Made by a program: the position numbers and the translations under genes | Shown: one piece after another, positions 43,864 through 52,908 of the stretch | Layout of the letters: each line of letters begins with the position of its first letter | How positions within the stretch are numbered: position 1 is the stretch's first letter | Assembly (NCBI RefSeq): GCF_009908165.1 | Contig: NZ_JAAAUC010000013.1 | Span: 22,527-86,526, forward strand | From: Frigidibacter albus | GTDB taxonomy: Bacteria; Pseudomonadota; Alphaproteobacteria; Rhodobacterales; Rhodobacteraceae | Reading direction: 5' to 3' | Length of the DNA: 64,000 bases | The notes under the pieces: generated by a model | Told to the model about the DNA's origin: nothing | Seen by the model: the letters and a program-made list of their open reading frames with translations, nothing else | The model's database searches: none

Positions 43864-45228
43864 TCACTGTTGGATACGCGGCAGCTGCAGCGCATTGAGG
43901 GGAAGCGCGTCGGCAGAGCTGGCCAGCGCGTCGATGAAAGCTGTCAGATCGGCAGCACGGCCCGGCCCCAGCGCCTCGTCGGCGGCAGCCTTGAACCGGC
44001 CCCTGACCATCGCGGCCGGCGCCGCGATCACATCGTCCAGCGCCTCGCGGATCCGGGTGCCATCCTGCAGGACCAGCGTCACCGCCGCCGGCTGGCGTTG
44101 CGGATAGGCGACCGTCAGCTCCGGGTTCTCGGCAAGCGTGGTGGACGCGATCAGCCGCGCGATCTCGGGATCTTCAAGATCCGCATAGTTGCCCGCGCCG
44201 ATGCTGCCGCGTGCGACCGCCGCCGCCACGCCGAACTGGATGCTCATCTTCGCCGCCAGCATGGTGCCGAAGGGCCCCGACGCATCACAGCCCGGATAGA
44301 GCAGCGCAGCACGGGTCGCCTCGATATGGACCGACGCGACGTTGGCGCTGGTGCCCGGCACTTTCAACCGAACGGCCAGCGCCGCCTGGCTGGGGGTCTG
44401 AGCAAAGTTGCAGGCCGGCGCCTGCTTGTGAAACACCTTCACGATCTCGAACCCGCCAGCGAACAGCGCTGGCAGGCGCCGAGGCTCCTGCCGCGCAAAG
44501 GCCCGGAACAGCCCGGCCTCGCCCTCGATGATCTCGCGCGTGGCAAAGGCGCCGCTTTCGGCCAGATCGGCGCAGACAAGCGCATTGCGCGCCGCGAACC
44601 CGGTGTGGAAATACATGTCGCTGCCGCCCGAGGCCGGCCACTGGTTGAGCCCGGCCGCACAGTTGACGGCCAGAGACAGCGCCGAGGTCGTCTGCTCTGC
44701 CGTCAGCCCCCGAAAATGGCACAGCGCCGCCACTGCCGCAAAGGGGCCAATCAGCCCGGTCGGACGGAACAGGCGCGCCAGCTCCGCCGTCATCAGAGCC
44801 GTGCCCAGCACCGCGCCGGCCTCATAGCCCGCGACGGCCGCCGCCAGAAGCTTGCGCCCCCCCACCGGCCGGCCCAACTGTGCCAGATCGGCAAGCAGGG
44901 CGGGCCAGACCACCACGCCCAGATGCGCGACCGAACCGACATGCATGTCCTCGCGCACCAGCCCATGGGCAGCTACGGCATTGGCGAAGGCGGCATCTTG
45001 CGGTGCCGTCAGGCGGCCGAGACCGATCGATGCGGCACCCTGATCGACCGCCCGGTGCCGGAAACGCGCCTGGCGGCTCCAGGGCAAGTCGCGCGCCTCA
45101 TAGGCGGCGCCAAGGTAGTCCATCAGGCACAGCGCCGCCTTGTCCAGCACGTCATCCGACACCGCCTCCGGCTGCAGCGCCAGGATCTCGGCCGCCATTG
45201 TGGCGGCGATGGAGGGCCCGCCAGTCAT
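43864..45228 (-). CDS. MmgE/PrpD family protein
   Basis: The 454-residue protein of the PrpD fold starts MTGGPSIAATMAAEILALQP. Family features include CLMDYLGAAYEARDLPW, AFANAVAAHGLVREDMH and the PATGVIGPFAAVAALCHFRG-like segment FRPTGLIGPFAAVAALCHFR. Members dehydrate 2-methylcitrate, isomerise aconitate-like acids or act on iminodisuccinate. It overlaps the upstream SDR gene by four bases (ATGA). A role in dehydrating or isomerising a polycarboxylate taken up by the Tct systems is plausible. Confidence 0.88.
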   Translation of the reverse strand: MTGGPSIAATMAAEILALQPEAVSDDVLDKAALCLMDYLGAAYEARDLPWSRQARFRHRAVDQGAASIGLGRLTAPQDAAFANAVAAHGLVREDMHVGSVAHLGVVVWPALLADLAQLGRPVGGRKLLAAAVAGYEAGAVLGTALMTAELARLFRPTGLIGPFAAVAALCHFRGLTAEQTTSALSLAVNCAAGLNQWPASGGSDMYFHTGFAARNALVCADLAESGAFATREIIEGEAGLFRAFARQEPRRLPALFAGGFEIVKVFHKQAPACNFAQTPSQAALAVRLKVPGTSANVASVHIEATRAALLYPGCDASGPFGTMLAAKMSIQFGVAAAVARGSIGAGNYADLEDPEIARLIASTTLAENPELTVAYPQRQPAAVTLVLQDGTRIREALDDVIAAPAAMVRGRFKAAADEALGPGRAADLTAFIDALASSADALPLNALQLPRIQQ

Positions 45229-45965
45229 CGCGGACCGGCGATGGTGATGCCGGCGTCGATCTTAAGCGTCACGCCGGCGATGCTTGCCCCCGAGTCGGCG
45301 GCGAGGAACACCGCCGCCTCTGCAACCTCCCGGTCCGTCACCAGCCGCCCCAGCGGCGTCATCGCCCGGCGCTTTTCCCAGCCCTCGGCATCGATGACCG
45401 ACCCGGCCCCCGGCGTCTCGACGGCGCCCGGCGCCAGCGCATTCACCCGGACGCCATGAACCCCCAGCTCCACCGCCTGCTGGCGGGTGAAGGTGTCGAT
45501 GGCGCCCTTGATCGAGGCATAGACGGCGGCGTGCTTGATGGCGAAGGACACGGCAACCGATGACAGGTTGATGATGCTGCCACCCCCGCGCCGCACCAGA
45601 TGCGGCGTCGCCGCCTGCGTCGCCCAGAACGTGCCCTTGATGCCCACATCCAGCATCCGGTCGATGATGTCCTCGGGCATCTCGGTCAGCGGCGCGTAGT
45701 GGAATGCCACCGCGTTGTTCACCAGGATATCGAGCCCCTCCCCCGCGAAGTCATCCACCGCGGCATGCACCGCGGCCCGGTCGCTGACATCGACGGTGAA
45801 GGCCCGCCCCCCCGCGATGCCCGCGGCCGTTTCGGCGACTAGCGGTCCATTGATGTCGGCCAGCGCCACCAAAGCGCCCTCCTGTGCGAAAAGCCGCGCG
45901 ATCGCCGCGCCGATGCCTCCGCCTGCGCCGGTAATGAAGGCACGTCTGCCGTCTAGCTTGCCCAA
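45225..45965 (-). CDS. SDR family NAD(P)-dependent oxidoreductase (copy 1)
   Basis: The 246-residue short-chain dehydrogenase begins with TTG at 45965 (MGKLDGRRAFITG). AGGGAGG eight bases upstream supports this start, and no ATG exists nearby. It has TGAGGGIGAA, an Asp after the second strand (LADINGP, favouring NAD), NNAV, Ser in INLSSVAV and YASIK. It is strongly similar to the SDR at 60377-61102, including the unusual C-terminus ending KIDAGITIAGP. It is the first gene of the minus-strand unit and is divergent from the aldolase gene. Confidence 0.9.
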   Translation of the reverse strand: MGKLDGRRAFITGAGGGIGAAIARLFAQEGALVALADINGPLVAETAAGIAGGRAFTVDVSDRAAVHAAVDDFAGEGLDILVNNAVAFHYAPLTEMPEDIIDRMLDVGIKGTFWATQAATPHLVRRGGGSIINLSSVAVSFAIKHAAVYASIKGAIDTFTRQQAVELGVHGVRVNALAPGAVETPGAGSVIDAEGWEKRRAMTPLGRLVTDREVAEAAVFLAADSGASIAGVTLKIDAGITIAGPR

Positions 45966-46055
45966 GATCAAAGCCTCCCTGCGCCGATTTTCGCTGTTGC
46001 GGTCGGCCCGCTTAGACCGCTGGAGGTCGCTGGCGTCGAAAGCTTCCTTGGCGCA

Positions 46056-46070
46056 TTTCACAAAGCGAAA
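46056..46070. promoter_or_regulatory. Candidate IclR-type operator (site 1)
   Basis: TTTCA-CAAAG-CGAAA lies in the divergent region between the SDR and aldolase genes. Its complement reads GTTTCG-N5-TGAAAT, fitting the consensus GTTTCR-N5-TGAAAY shared with sites at 50871, 55214, 59232 and 62611. Confidence 0.55.
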
Positions 46071-46145
46071 CCCGGCGACAGCGCGGTGCCCCTGCCCGGC
46101 AGCGCGCTCTAGCGTGCAGTCATCGCTTGCTGGAGACGCCACTGA

Positions 46146-46922
46146 ATGACCAGGTTACAAGGCGCGCCGCGCCCTTTCGCGCAACGACTGAAGGCGGGCG
46201 AAAGCCTGCTGGGCACCTTCATCAAGGTGCCCACCGTGCATACCACCGAGGTGATCGGGTCGGTCGGTTACGATTTCATCGTCATCGACCAGGAACATGC
46301 CCCCTTCGACCGGCAGGCGATCGACACGGTGATCCTGGCCGGCCTTGCGCAGCGGATGCCCGCCCTTGTCCGCGTCGATGCCGCATCGCCGGCGAACATC
46401 CTTGGCATGCTCGATTGCGGCGCAGCGGGCATCCTCGCCCCGCATGTGGACAGTGCGGAAAAGGCCGCGGCGGTGGCGGCCGCCTGCCGTTATCGCCCCG
46501 GCAGCCGCGGCTTCTCGCGCACCGGCCGGGCGGGCGGATACGGGTCGGTGGGGGTTGCCGAACACATCGCGCAGCAGGATGCAGAGGTGCTCTGCATCGT
46601 CATGATCGAAGATGTCGCGGCCATCGACGCCATCGACGCCATCGCCGCCGTGCCGGGCATCGACGCCCTCTTCATCGGTCGCGGCGACCTTTGCGTCGCC
46701 ATGGGCGAAACCGCGACCTCTGCCCCGCGGGTCATCGCGGCGGTCCGTGCCATCGCGGCGGGCGCTCTGCGCGCCGGCAAGCCGCTGCTGGCGGTGGCCG
46801 AAAGCGCCGAGGACCGCGCGGCGATGGAGGCGCTGGGGGCGCGATCTTTCCTCGTCGGCTCGGACCTCGCCTTCCTGCGCCGGGCCGCCACGCAATCCTT
46901 GTCGGACCATCGCGGCCGATGA
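46146..46922 (+). CDS. HpcH/HpaI aldolase family protein
   Basis: The 258-residue class II aldolase starts MTRLQGAPRPFAQRLKAGES. Landmarks are TFIKVPTVHTTEVIGSVGYD, the catalytic His in VIDQEHAPFD (about 51), RVDAASPANILG, and the metal Glu and Asp in VMIEDVAAI and FIGRGDL. It should cleave a 4-hydroxy-2-oxoacid to pyruvate and an aldehyde. A short tandem repeat gives AIDAIDAIAA around base 46620. The stop overlaps a possible ATG of the next gene, so the two are probably co-transcribed. Confidence 0.9.
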   Translation: MTRLQGAPRPFAQRLKAGESLLGTFIKVPTVHTTEVIGSVGYDFIVIDQEHAPFDRQAIDTVILAGLAQRMPALVRVDAASPANILGMLDCGAAGILAPHVDSAEKAAAVAAACRYRPGSRGFSRTGRAGGYGSVGVAEHIAQQDAEVLCIVMIEDVAAIDAIDAIAAVPGIDALFIGRGDLCVAMGETATSAPRVIAAVRAIAAGALRAGKPLLAVAESAEDRAAMEALGARSFLVGSDLAFLRRAATQSLSDHRGR

Positions 46923-46951
46923 TCCAGCCAACCCTTTTCAGGACCCTTCCC

Positions 46952-47866
46952 ATGTATGTAGCTTCCGACCCCCGCGCCCGGCTTGCCGCCGATACGGCCA
47001 GATCGCCCCAAGACCTTGCCGCCGCCACCTATGCCCGCTTCTACGAAACCGCGCCGCAGCAGCAGTCCGGGGAGCTGCGCAAGTGGTACACGCGCGCGCA
47101 GAATTTCGTGGTGGTCTATTCCGAGGCAGAGGCGGGCGCCACCTTGGTTCGCGCGGACCAGCCGGACGAATTCGCCATGCTGCTGCCCGATCCCGGCAGC
47201 CGCGCCACGATCGCATGGCAGGGGCAGCAGCTGGAGGTCACCGGCCATTCCATCGTCATCGTGCCGCCGGGGGCGAGCCGGATCGAGATCACGGCGCCGG
47301 GGCGTGTCGTGCAGTTCTTCAGCACCGCTGCCGCCGATCTTGTCGCGGCCTGTCCGCCCGGCACCGAGGAAGACCCGAACGTCCCGCCGCTGGAGCCCTG
47401 GCCCGAGCCTGTCGGCGGCTATCGGCTGCGCGCCTATTCGATGGACATTCCGCCAGAGCCGGGCCGGCTTGGCCGGCTGTTCCGCTGCCGGAATTTCATG
47501 ATCAACTACATCTACCCGCGCAGCGGCCCCCGCGACCGCAGCAGCCTGTCGCCGCACAGCCATGCAGATTTCCAGCAATGCTCGCTCAGCCTCGAGGGCA
47601 GCTATGTGCATCACTTGCGCTGGCCCTGGGGCAACGATGCTGGCAGCTGGCGCGAGGATGAACATGTGCTGTGCCATTCGCCCTCGGTTACCGTCATTCC
47701 GGCGCGGGTGATTCACACCTCGGAGGCGGTGGGAGAGGGGACCAATTTCCTGGTGGACGTCTTCTGCCCGCCACGACAGGATTTCTCGCAGCAGCCCGGG
47801 TGGGTGCTGAACGCCGACGAATACCCGGAACCCCCCGCAGCCGGGCCAGACCGCAAGGACCCCTGA
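46952..47866 (+). CDS. Uncharacterised protein, possible bicupin-like fold
   Basis: The family of this 304-residue protein was not recognised. It starts MYVASDPRARLAADTARSPQ, with AGGA upstream. An ATG at 46919, overlapping the aldolase stop as ATGA, would add eleven residues. Residues from about 40 to 130 (FVVVYSEAEAGATLV, HSIVIVPPGASRIEI) look like a cupin barrel. A second part has SSLSPHSHADFQQCSLSLEG and VIPARVIHTSEAVG, where His pairs could bind a metal. It lies between the aldolase and a DUF6282 gene, spaced one base from the latter, so a step in the same pathway such as dioxygenase or isomerase is possible but not shown. Confidence 0.75.
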   Translation: MYVASDPRARLAADTARSPQDLAAATYARFYETAPQQQSGELRKWYTRAQNFVVVYSEAEAGATLVRADQPDEFAMLLPDPGSRATIAWQGQQLEVTGHSIVIVPPGASRIEITAPGRVVQFFSTAAADLVAACPPGTEEDPNVPPLEPWPEPVGGYRLRAYSMDIPPEPGRLGRLFRCRNFMINYIYPRSGPRDRSSLSPHSHADFQQCSLSLEGSYVHHLRWPWGNDAGSWREDEHVLCHSPSVTVIPARVIHTSEAVGEGTNFLVDVFCPPRQDFSQQPGWVLNADEYPEPPAAGPDRKDP

Positions 47867-47867
47867 C

Positions 47868-48812
47868 ATGACCTCCTCCCCCCTCACCGGCCAGGAGCGC
47901 GATGCCGCCATCGCCGCGCTGCTGGTCGGCGCCGTCGATCTGCATTGCCACAGCGGCCCCGCCGTCATGCCGCGCATCCTCGATCACCACGACCAGCTGC
48001 AGGAGGCAGCGGCCGCGGGCTTCCGCGCTGTCGTCACCAAGGACCACTTCTATCTGGGAACGCCGCACGCGATCATCCTGGAAACCCTGTTTCCCGATCT
48101 GGGCACCCGCATGTTCTCGGGCATTGCGCTCAACAACGCCTCTGGCGGCATCAATCCCCATGCCGTCGATCATGCGGTCAAGCTGGGTGCCAGGATCGTG
48201 TGGATGCCGACGCTTTCCGCCGCCAACCACATCGCCAAGATGGCGACCGAGGCGAAGGGCTTCCCCAAGGTCGCGGGCGCGCTCGATCCCATCCCGCTGA
48301 CGGTCCTGGACGCGAATGGCCGACTGACCGACGACACCCTGAAGGTGCTGGATCTGGTCGCCGCCGCCGATGTCATCCTGGCCGGCGGTCATTTGTCCGC
48401 GCAAGAGCTGATCGTGCTGTTCGAGGAAGGTCAGCGCCGCGGGCTGAAGAAGATGATGGTCAACCATCCGACCTATGTGATCGGCTGCACGGATGACGAC
48501 ATCCGCACGCTTGTGTCCTTCGGCGCACGGATGGAGCATTCCATCTGCCAGTTCATCCCCGGCCGCGCAAAGAAGTTCGAGCCGGACTATGCGCTGCACC
48601 TGATCGAGGTCGCTGGCACCAAGAATACCCTTTTCGGCTCGGACCTCGGTCTGCAGGGTTCGGCCCGGCCGATAGACGGCTACCAGACCTTCGTGGGCCA
48701 GATGCTAGACCTCGGGGTAGCGCCCGACGACATCACCACGATGATCGCGCGTAACGGCGCCGAGATGCTCAACCTGGATGGGCCTGTTTCATCGTCTGAA
48801 ATCGGGGCATAA
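47868..48812 (+). CDS. DUF6282 family protein, amidohydrolase-like (copy 1)
   Basis: The 314-residue TIM-barrel-type protein has the metal-binding motif VDLHCHSGP (His 26 and 28), KDHFY (His 60), GGHLS, VNHPTY and FGSDLG, the spread of ligands expected of a metal-dependent hydrolase. The family is named DUF6282 and its reaction is not established. It starts one base after the preceding stop. Copies 2 (49847-50800) and 3 (55308-56213) are paralogues, the third with its ligands replaced. Lactone or amide hydrolysis is inferred only from the fold. Confidence 0.87.
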   Translation: MTSSPLTGQERDAAIAALLVGAVDLHCHSGPAVMPRILDHHDQLQEAAAAGFRAVVTKDHFYLGTPHAIILETLFPDLGTRMFSGIALNNASGGINPHAVDHAVKLGARIVWMPTLSAANHIAKMATEAKGFPKVAGALDPIPLTVLDANGRLTDDTLKVLDLVAAADVILAGGHLSAQELIVLFEEGQRRGLKKMMVNHPTYVIGCTDDDIRTLVSFGARMEHSICQFIPGRAKKFEPDYALHLIEVAGTKNTLFGSDLGLQGSARPIDGYQTFVGQMLDLGVAPDDITTMIARNGAEMLNLDGPVSSSEIGA

Positions 48813-48882
48813 ACCCCCCGCCCCGGCCCGCGATTGCGCTAGCATTCCTCAGCGCATCTTTCGCAGGTTCTGGGGAAATCAC

Positions 48883-49860
48883 ATGAAACGAATGACAAAA
48901 TTCGCCGCTCTGGCGATGGCCGGGGTGTTGGCGCTGCCGTTCTCGGGCAGCGCCGCGCGGGCGGACTATCCCGAGCGCCAGATCACCATCGTGATTGGCT
49001 TCCCGCCCGGCGGCGCCGATGTGTTCACCCGCATGATTGCCGAGCACATGACGCGGGAACTCGGGGTGCCGGTCGTGGTCGAGAACCGGCCCGGCGCTTC
49101 GGGAACGATCGGCGCGCAGGCCGTGGCGACGGCCCGGCCCGATGGCTACACTATCCTTTTTGCCACCAACGGCAACGCCGCCAATGCCAAGCTGCTCTAT
49201 CCGAACCTGCCCTATGACCCGCAGACCGACCTGCGGCCGATCATGCGGCTTGGCACCTCGTCGATGGTGATCACGGCGGGCGCGCAGCAGCCCTACACGA
49301 ACCTTGCGGAGTTCATCGACTTCGCCAAGGCCAATCCGGGGCAGGTCTCCGTGGCGCATCCCGGCATCGGCGGGCTCGGCCATGTCGCCATGGAATATAT
49401 CAAGCGCGAGGCCGGGATCGACGTGAAGATCATCCCCTATACCGGCTCTGGCACGCTGATCCCCGACCTGCTGGCGGGGCATATCCAGGCCTCGAGCGAC
49501 AGCATGCCCTCCTATCTGCCCTATGTGCAGGAAGGCACGGTGCGCTACCTCGCCCAGCTTGGCCCCGAGCGGAACCCGCTGATGCCCGGTGACGTACCGA
49601 CCCTGAGGGAGAGCGGCATCGATTTCGAATCCTACATCTGGTATTCGCTGCTGGGGCCGGCGGGAATGCCCGACGAGGCCGTGCAGGTCATCAACGACAC
49701 GGTTACCGAGTATCTGAACATGCCCGAAACCATCGCGGCGCTGGAAAAGCTGATGATCACGGCGGGCCCGACCGATCCGCAGGGGCTGGCCGATACCATC
49801 ACCAGGGAACTGCAAACCTGGGGGCCGATCATCAAGGATGTCGGCGTCACCCTGCAATAG
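48883..49860 (+). CDS. tctC: Tripartite tricarboxylate transporter substrate-binding protein TctC (orphan)
   Basis: The 325-residue TctC/Bug protein starts MKRMTKFAALAMAGVLALPF, with a signal peptide cleaved near AARA. The mature protein has IVIGFPPGGADVFTRMIAEH, VVENRPGASGTIGAQAVA, and DGYTILFATNGN, the standard family blocks. The ATG at 48883 is chosen because upstream codons lie in the previous gene. No tctA or tctB adjoins; the tctAB pair at 39721-41694, which lacks a binding protein, is a possible partner. Its 3' end overlaps the convergent DUF6282 gene by 14 bases. Confidence 0.92.
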   Translation: MKRMTKFAALAMAGVLALPFSGSAARADYPERQITIVIGFPPGGADVFTRMIAEHMTRELGVPVVVENRPGASGTIGAQAVATARPDGYTILFATNGNAANAKLLYPNLPYDPQTDLRPIMRLGTSSMVITAGAQQPYTNLAEFIDFAKANPGQVSVAHPGIGGLGHVAMEYIKREAGIDVKIIPYTGSGTLIPDLLAGHIQASSDSMPSYLPYVQEGTVRYLAQLGPERNPLMPGDVPTLRESGIDFESYIWYSLLGPAGMPDEAVQVINDTVTEYLNMPETIAALEKLMITAGPTDPQGLADTITRELQTWGPIIKDVGVTLQ

Positions 49861-50800
49861 TCGCGGCGCCGGGCGTGGCCAGGTAGGCCACGTCATCGGG
49901 CGGTTCGATCCCGACCAGCCGGCAGGCATTCTCGCAGGTCATCTGCCGCACCTCCTGCGGCGTGAAGCCAAGATCGAGGCACAGCGCGATTGCCGCGCGA
50001 AAGCCGGGCACCGGCCGCGGGTTGAAGGTCTGGCCGAGGTCCGAACCGATGATGGTTCGCTCGATGCCTGCCGCATCCACATAGCTGCGCAGGGCATCCA
50101 GCTCGAACTTGCGCGACACGCCCTCGATCAACATGCAGGCGCAGTGTTCCAGATAGACCCCCATCGCCGACAGCTCTGCCAGATCGTCCAGCCGCGCCTC
50201 GATCCAGTAGGTCGGGTGGCTGACCACCATCCGCGTCACGCCCCGCGCCCTGGCCTCGGTGAACAGCGGGTACATCTCGCTGACATGCAGGTGCCCGCCG
50301 CACAGCACCGCGTCATGTTCGGCGATCAGGTCGAGGATGGGCCTGACCTCATCCTTCAGCCGCCCGAAGTCGTCGATGACGCTCAGCGCCTCGGGCGGGC
50401 GCATCCCCAGCCGCCCATGCAGGTTGTAGCGGAAGGCCGTCGTCAGGTGATTGCGGGCGCAAAGCGTCGGCATCCAGACCATGCGGCCGCCCAGGGCGAG
50501 CCCGCGCGCGACGGCATGGCAGTTGAGCCCGCCAAGCTGGTTGTTCAGCGGCACGCCCGACAGCAGGTGCAGCTGCCGCGGGCCCGCCCGGTAGCGCTCC
50601 AACACCTGCATCACCGGGGCGTTCGGGTAGAAGTGATCCTTGAACAGCACCGCATGAAGCCCCGCTTCCTCGGCATCGCGGATCTGCTCGAGATGGTCGA
50701 GCTTGCGCTCCATGATCGAGGGGCCGGAATGGCAGTGCAGATCGACCGCCCCCGTCAGAAGAGCGTCGATCAGGCTGGATTGCGGGTCGGTATGGTCCAT
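49847..50800 (-). CDS. DUF6282 family protein, amidohydrolase-like (copy 2)
   Basis: The 317-residue paralogue of 47868-48812 starts MDHTDPQSSLIDALLTGAVD. It keeps the full ligand set: VDLHCHSGP (His 22 and 24), KDHFY (His 56), CGGHLHVSE, VSHPTY and IGSDLG. It is transcribed alone on the minus strand, divergent from the monooxygenase gene and sharing with it the palindrome at 50871-50885. The conserved LLSGVPLNN and VWMPTLCARNH segments are family-specific. Its catalytic activity is unknown. Confidence 0.87.
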   Translation of the reverse strand: MDHTDPQSSLIDALLTGAVDLHCHSGPSIMERKLDHLEQIRDAEEAGLHAVLFKDHFYPNAPVMQVLERYRAGPRQLHLLSGVPLNNQLGGLNCHAVARGLALGGRMVWMPTLCARNHLTTAFRYNLHGRLGMRPPEALSVIDDFGRLKDEVRPILDLIAEHDAVLCGGHLHVSEMYPLFTEARARGVTRMVVSHPTYWIEARLDDLAELSAMGVYLEHCACMLIEGVSRKFELDALRSYVDAAGIERTIIGSDLGQTFNPRPVPGFRAAIALCLDLGFTPQEVRQMTCENACRLVGIEPPDDVAYLATPGAATIAG

Positions 50801-50870
50801 TTCTGCCTCCGGGCTGCTTGACCGCAGCAGACCCGATCCACGCTGATCCGGCAGCCCTCGACCCCCGGCG

Positions 50871-50885
50871 TTTCACCACATGAAA
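50871..50885. promoter_or_regulatory. Candidate IclR-type operator (site 2)
   Basis: GTTTCA-CCACA-TGAAAT is a perfect 5-bp inverted repeat (TTTCA/TGAAA), 70 bp from the DUF6282 start and 77 bp from the monooxygenase start. Confidence 0.6.
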
Positions 50886-50961
50886 TTCCCCAAAACGGGG
50901 CGCGATCCGCCCTGCCCCCGCGGCTAGGCATTGTCCTGCTTCAAACTCGGCAGGGACGGAC

Positions 50962-52908
50962 ATGACCAGCATCACCACATTGCCCCTAGACCACGACCCC
51001 GCCCTTGTCCGCGCGGCGCTGCGCGATGCGGATATCCCGGTGTTACTGATGGTTGTGGTCCAGCTGACAGGCGATCTGTCCCTGCTGGACAGCCATGCTC
51101 CGCTTCTGGGTCGGCCCGGCGAGTTCTCCCATTCGCTGCCACAGGAGATGGTTGATGCCTTGTTGGACCGCCTGACTGAGCGGCTGACGCGCGGCGGCCC
51201 CGCGCCGGACCATGTGGAGCCGTCGGTGCTGCACCGGATGATGACTGCCTTCGTACAAGAGGATATCTCCGAGCTTTACATGCCGATGCTGATGGAGGAT
51301 CTGGGCTTCCGCACCCCCCCAGCGCCCCTGGCCGCCGCCGGGGCCGAGACGGCAGAGCGGGCCGCCGGGTTCAAGGTGCTTGTCATCGGGGCGGGTGCGT
51401 CGGGCATCTGTGCCGGCATTCGGCTGAAGCAGGCCGGTATCGCCTTCGAGATCGTGGAGCGCAATGACGATGTCGGGGGCGTCTGGCACGAGAACACCTA
51501 TCCCGGCTGCGGCGTGGACAGCGCCAACCACCTCTACTGCTATTCGTTCGAGTTGAACCACGACTGGTCGCGCTACTATGTCAAGCAACCCGAACTGCGC
51601 GACTATCTGCGCGATTGCGCCCGCAAGCACGGGGTGATGGATCATGTCCACCTGAACCAGGAAGTGCAGGCGCTTGCCTTTGACGAGGAGGGCGCCGTCT
51701 GGCACGCGACGATCCGGCAGGCCGATGGCAGCCAGCGGCGCGTCGTTGCCAATGCTGTCATCAGCTCGGTCGGGCAACTGAACCAGCCAGCCTATCCGCC
51801 GTTGAAGGGGCTGGACGGCTTTGCCGGCCATTCGATGCATACCGCCCGCTGGGACCATGGCATAGACCTGCGCGGCAAGTCGGTGGCGATGATCGGCACC
51901 GGCGCCAGCGGGATGCAGGTCGCCCCCGCCATTGCCGACGATGTCGCACGTCTGACGATCTTCCAGCGCTCGGCGCCCTGGGTGCTGCCCCGCCACAATT
52001 ACCACAACACCGTCACCGAAAATGTCAAATGGGTGCTGGCCAACGTGCCCTTCTACGCGCGCTGGTATCGGTTCATGCTGTTCTGGGCCTATGGCGACGG
52101 GGTCTACCCGCTGCTCAAGATCGACCGCAACTGGCATCAGCCGGGCTCGATCTCGGCCCGCAACGCCGAGATCCGCGCGCAGTGGACCAAGTATGTCGAG
52201 GCAGAGGTGGGTGACCGGCCTGACCTTTTCGCCAAGGTGCTCCCCGACTACCCGCCCTATGGCAAGCGCTCGCTGCGCGACAATGACTGGTACCGCACCC
52301 TGCGCCGCGACAAGGTCGAACTGGTGAACACCCCGGTGGCCGAGATCGTGCCGGGCGGGATCATCGACTGCGAGGGGCGCCACTATCCGGTGGACGTGAT
52401 CATCTACGCGACGGGCTTCCTCGCCAGCCGGATGCTGCATCCGATGGACATTGTCGGCAAGGGCGGCACCCGCCTGCGCGACATCTGGGGCGACGACAAT
52501 CCCCGCGCCTATCTGGGCATCACCATGCCGGGCTTTCCCAACCTGTTCCTGACCTATGGGCCCAATACCAACCTTGCCCATGGCGGCAGCATCATCTTTC
52601 AGGCGGAATGCCAGGTGCACTATATCACCACCTGCCTTGCGGCCTTGATCGAAGGCGGCCACGACGCGATGGAATGCACCGCCGAGGCTTATGACGATTA
52701 CAACGCCTCCGTCGATGCGACTCTGGATGAAATGGTCTGGGCCTTCGAGGGCGTGACCAACTGGTACAAGAATGCCAGCGGCCGGGTCACCACCAACTCG
52801 CCCTGGTCGCTGGTCGATTACTGGCACATGACCCGCAGCCCCGACCCGGCCGCCTACACCTTCATCAGAACCCCCGATACCTTGGGCAAGGAGCGCAAAA
52901 GTGCATGA
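50962..52908 (+). CDS. Flavin-containing Baeyer-Villiger monooxygenase, 4-hydroxyacetophenone monooxygenase-like
   Basis: The 648-residue class B flavoprotein has an N-terminal extension of about 135 residues, as in 4-hydroxyacetophenone monooxygenase. The FAD motif VIGAGASG is at about 141-148, the Baeyer-Villiger fingerprint FAGHSMHTARWD is at 287-298 (FxGxxxHxxxWD complete), and the NADPH motif MIGTGASGMQ follows at about residue 310. It inserts oxygen beside a ketone, giving an ester or lactone, with NADPH and O2. The natural substrate is unknown; an aryl ketone is suggested by the subfamily. The last eight bases overlap the lipocalin-like gene. It is the likely entry enzyme of this block. 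Confidence 0.93.
   Translation: MTSITTLPLDHDPALVRAALRDADIPVLLMVVVQLTGDLSLLDSHAPLLGRPGEFSHSLPQEMVDALLDRLTERLTRGGPAPDHVEPSVLHRMMTAFVQEDISELYMPMLMEDLGFRTPPAPLAAAGAETAERAAGFKVLVIGAGASGICAGIRLKQAGIAFEIVERNDDVGGVWHENTYPGCGVDSANHLYCYSFELNHDWSRYYVKQPELRDYLRDCARKHGVMDHVHLNQEVQALAFDEEGAVWHATIRQADGSQRRVVANAVISSVGQLNQPAYPPLKGLDGFAGHSMHTARWDHGIDLRGKSVAMIGTGASGMQVAPAIADDVARLTIFQRSAPWVLPRHNYHNTVTENVKWVLANVPFYARWYRFMLFWAYGDGVYPLLKIDRNWHQPGSISARNAEIRAQWTKYVEAEVGDRPDLFAKVLPDYPPYGKRSLRDNDWYRTLRRDKVELVNTPVAEIVPGGIIDCEGRHYPVDVIIYATGFLASRMLHPMDIVGKGGTRLRDIWGDDNPRAYLGITMPGFPNLFLTYGPNTNLAHGGSIIFQAECQVHYITTCLAALIEGGHDAMECTAEAYDDYNASVDATLDEMVWAFEGVTNWYKNASGRVTTNSPWSLVDYWHMTRSPDPAAYTFIRTPDTLGKERKSA

Noticed and set aside
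46612..46655. A tandem GCCATCGAC repeat in the aldolase gene as a regulatory or slippage repeat.
   Set aside because: It is only about three imperfect units, in frame, within a variable surface helix, and unlikely to be functional at the DNA level.
48859..48878. TTTC...GAAA upstream of the orphan tctC as a further operator.
   Set aside because: The spacing is 12 instead of 7 bases between TTTC and GAAA, so it does not fit the consensus.
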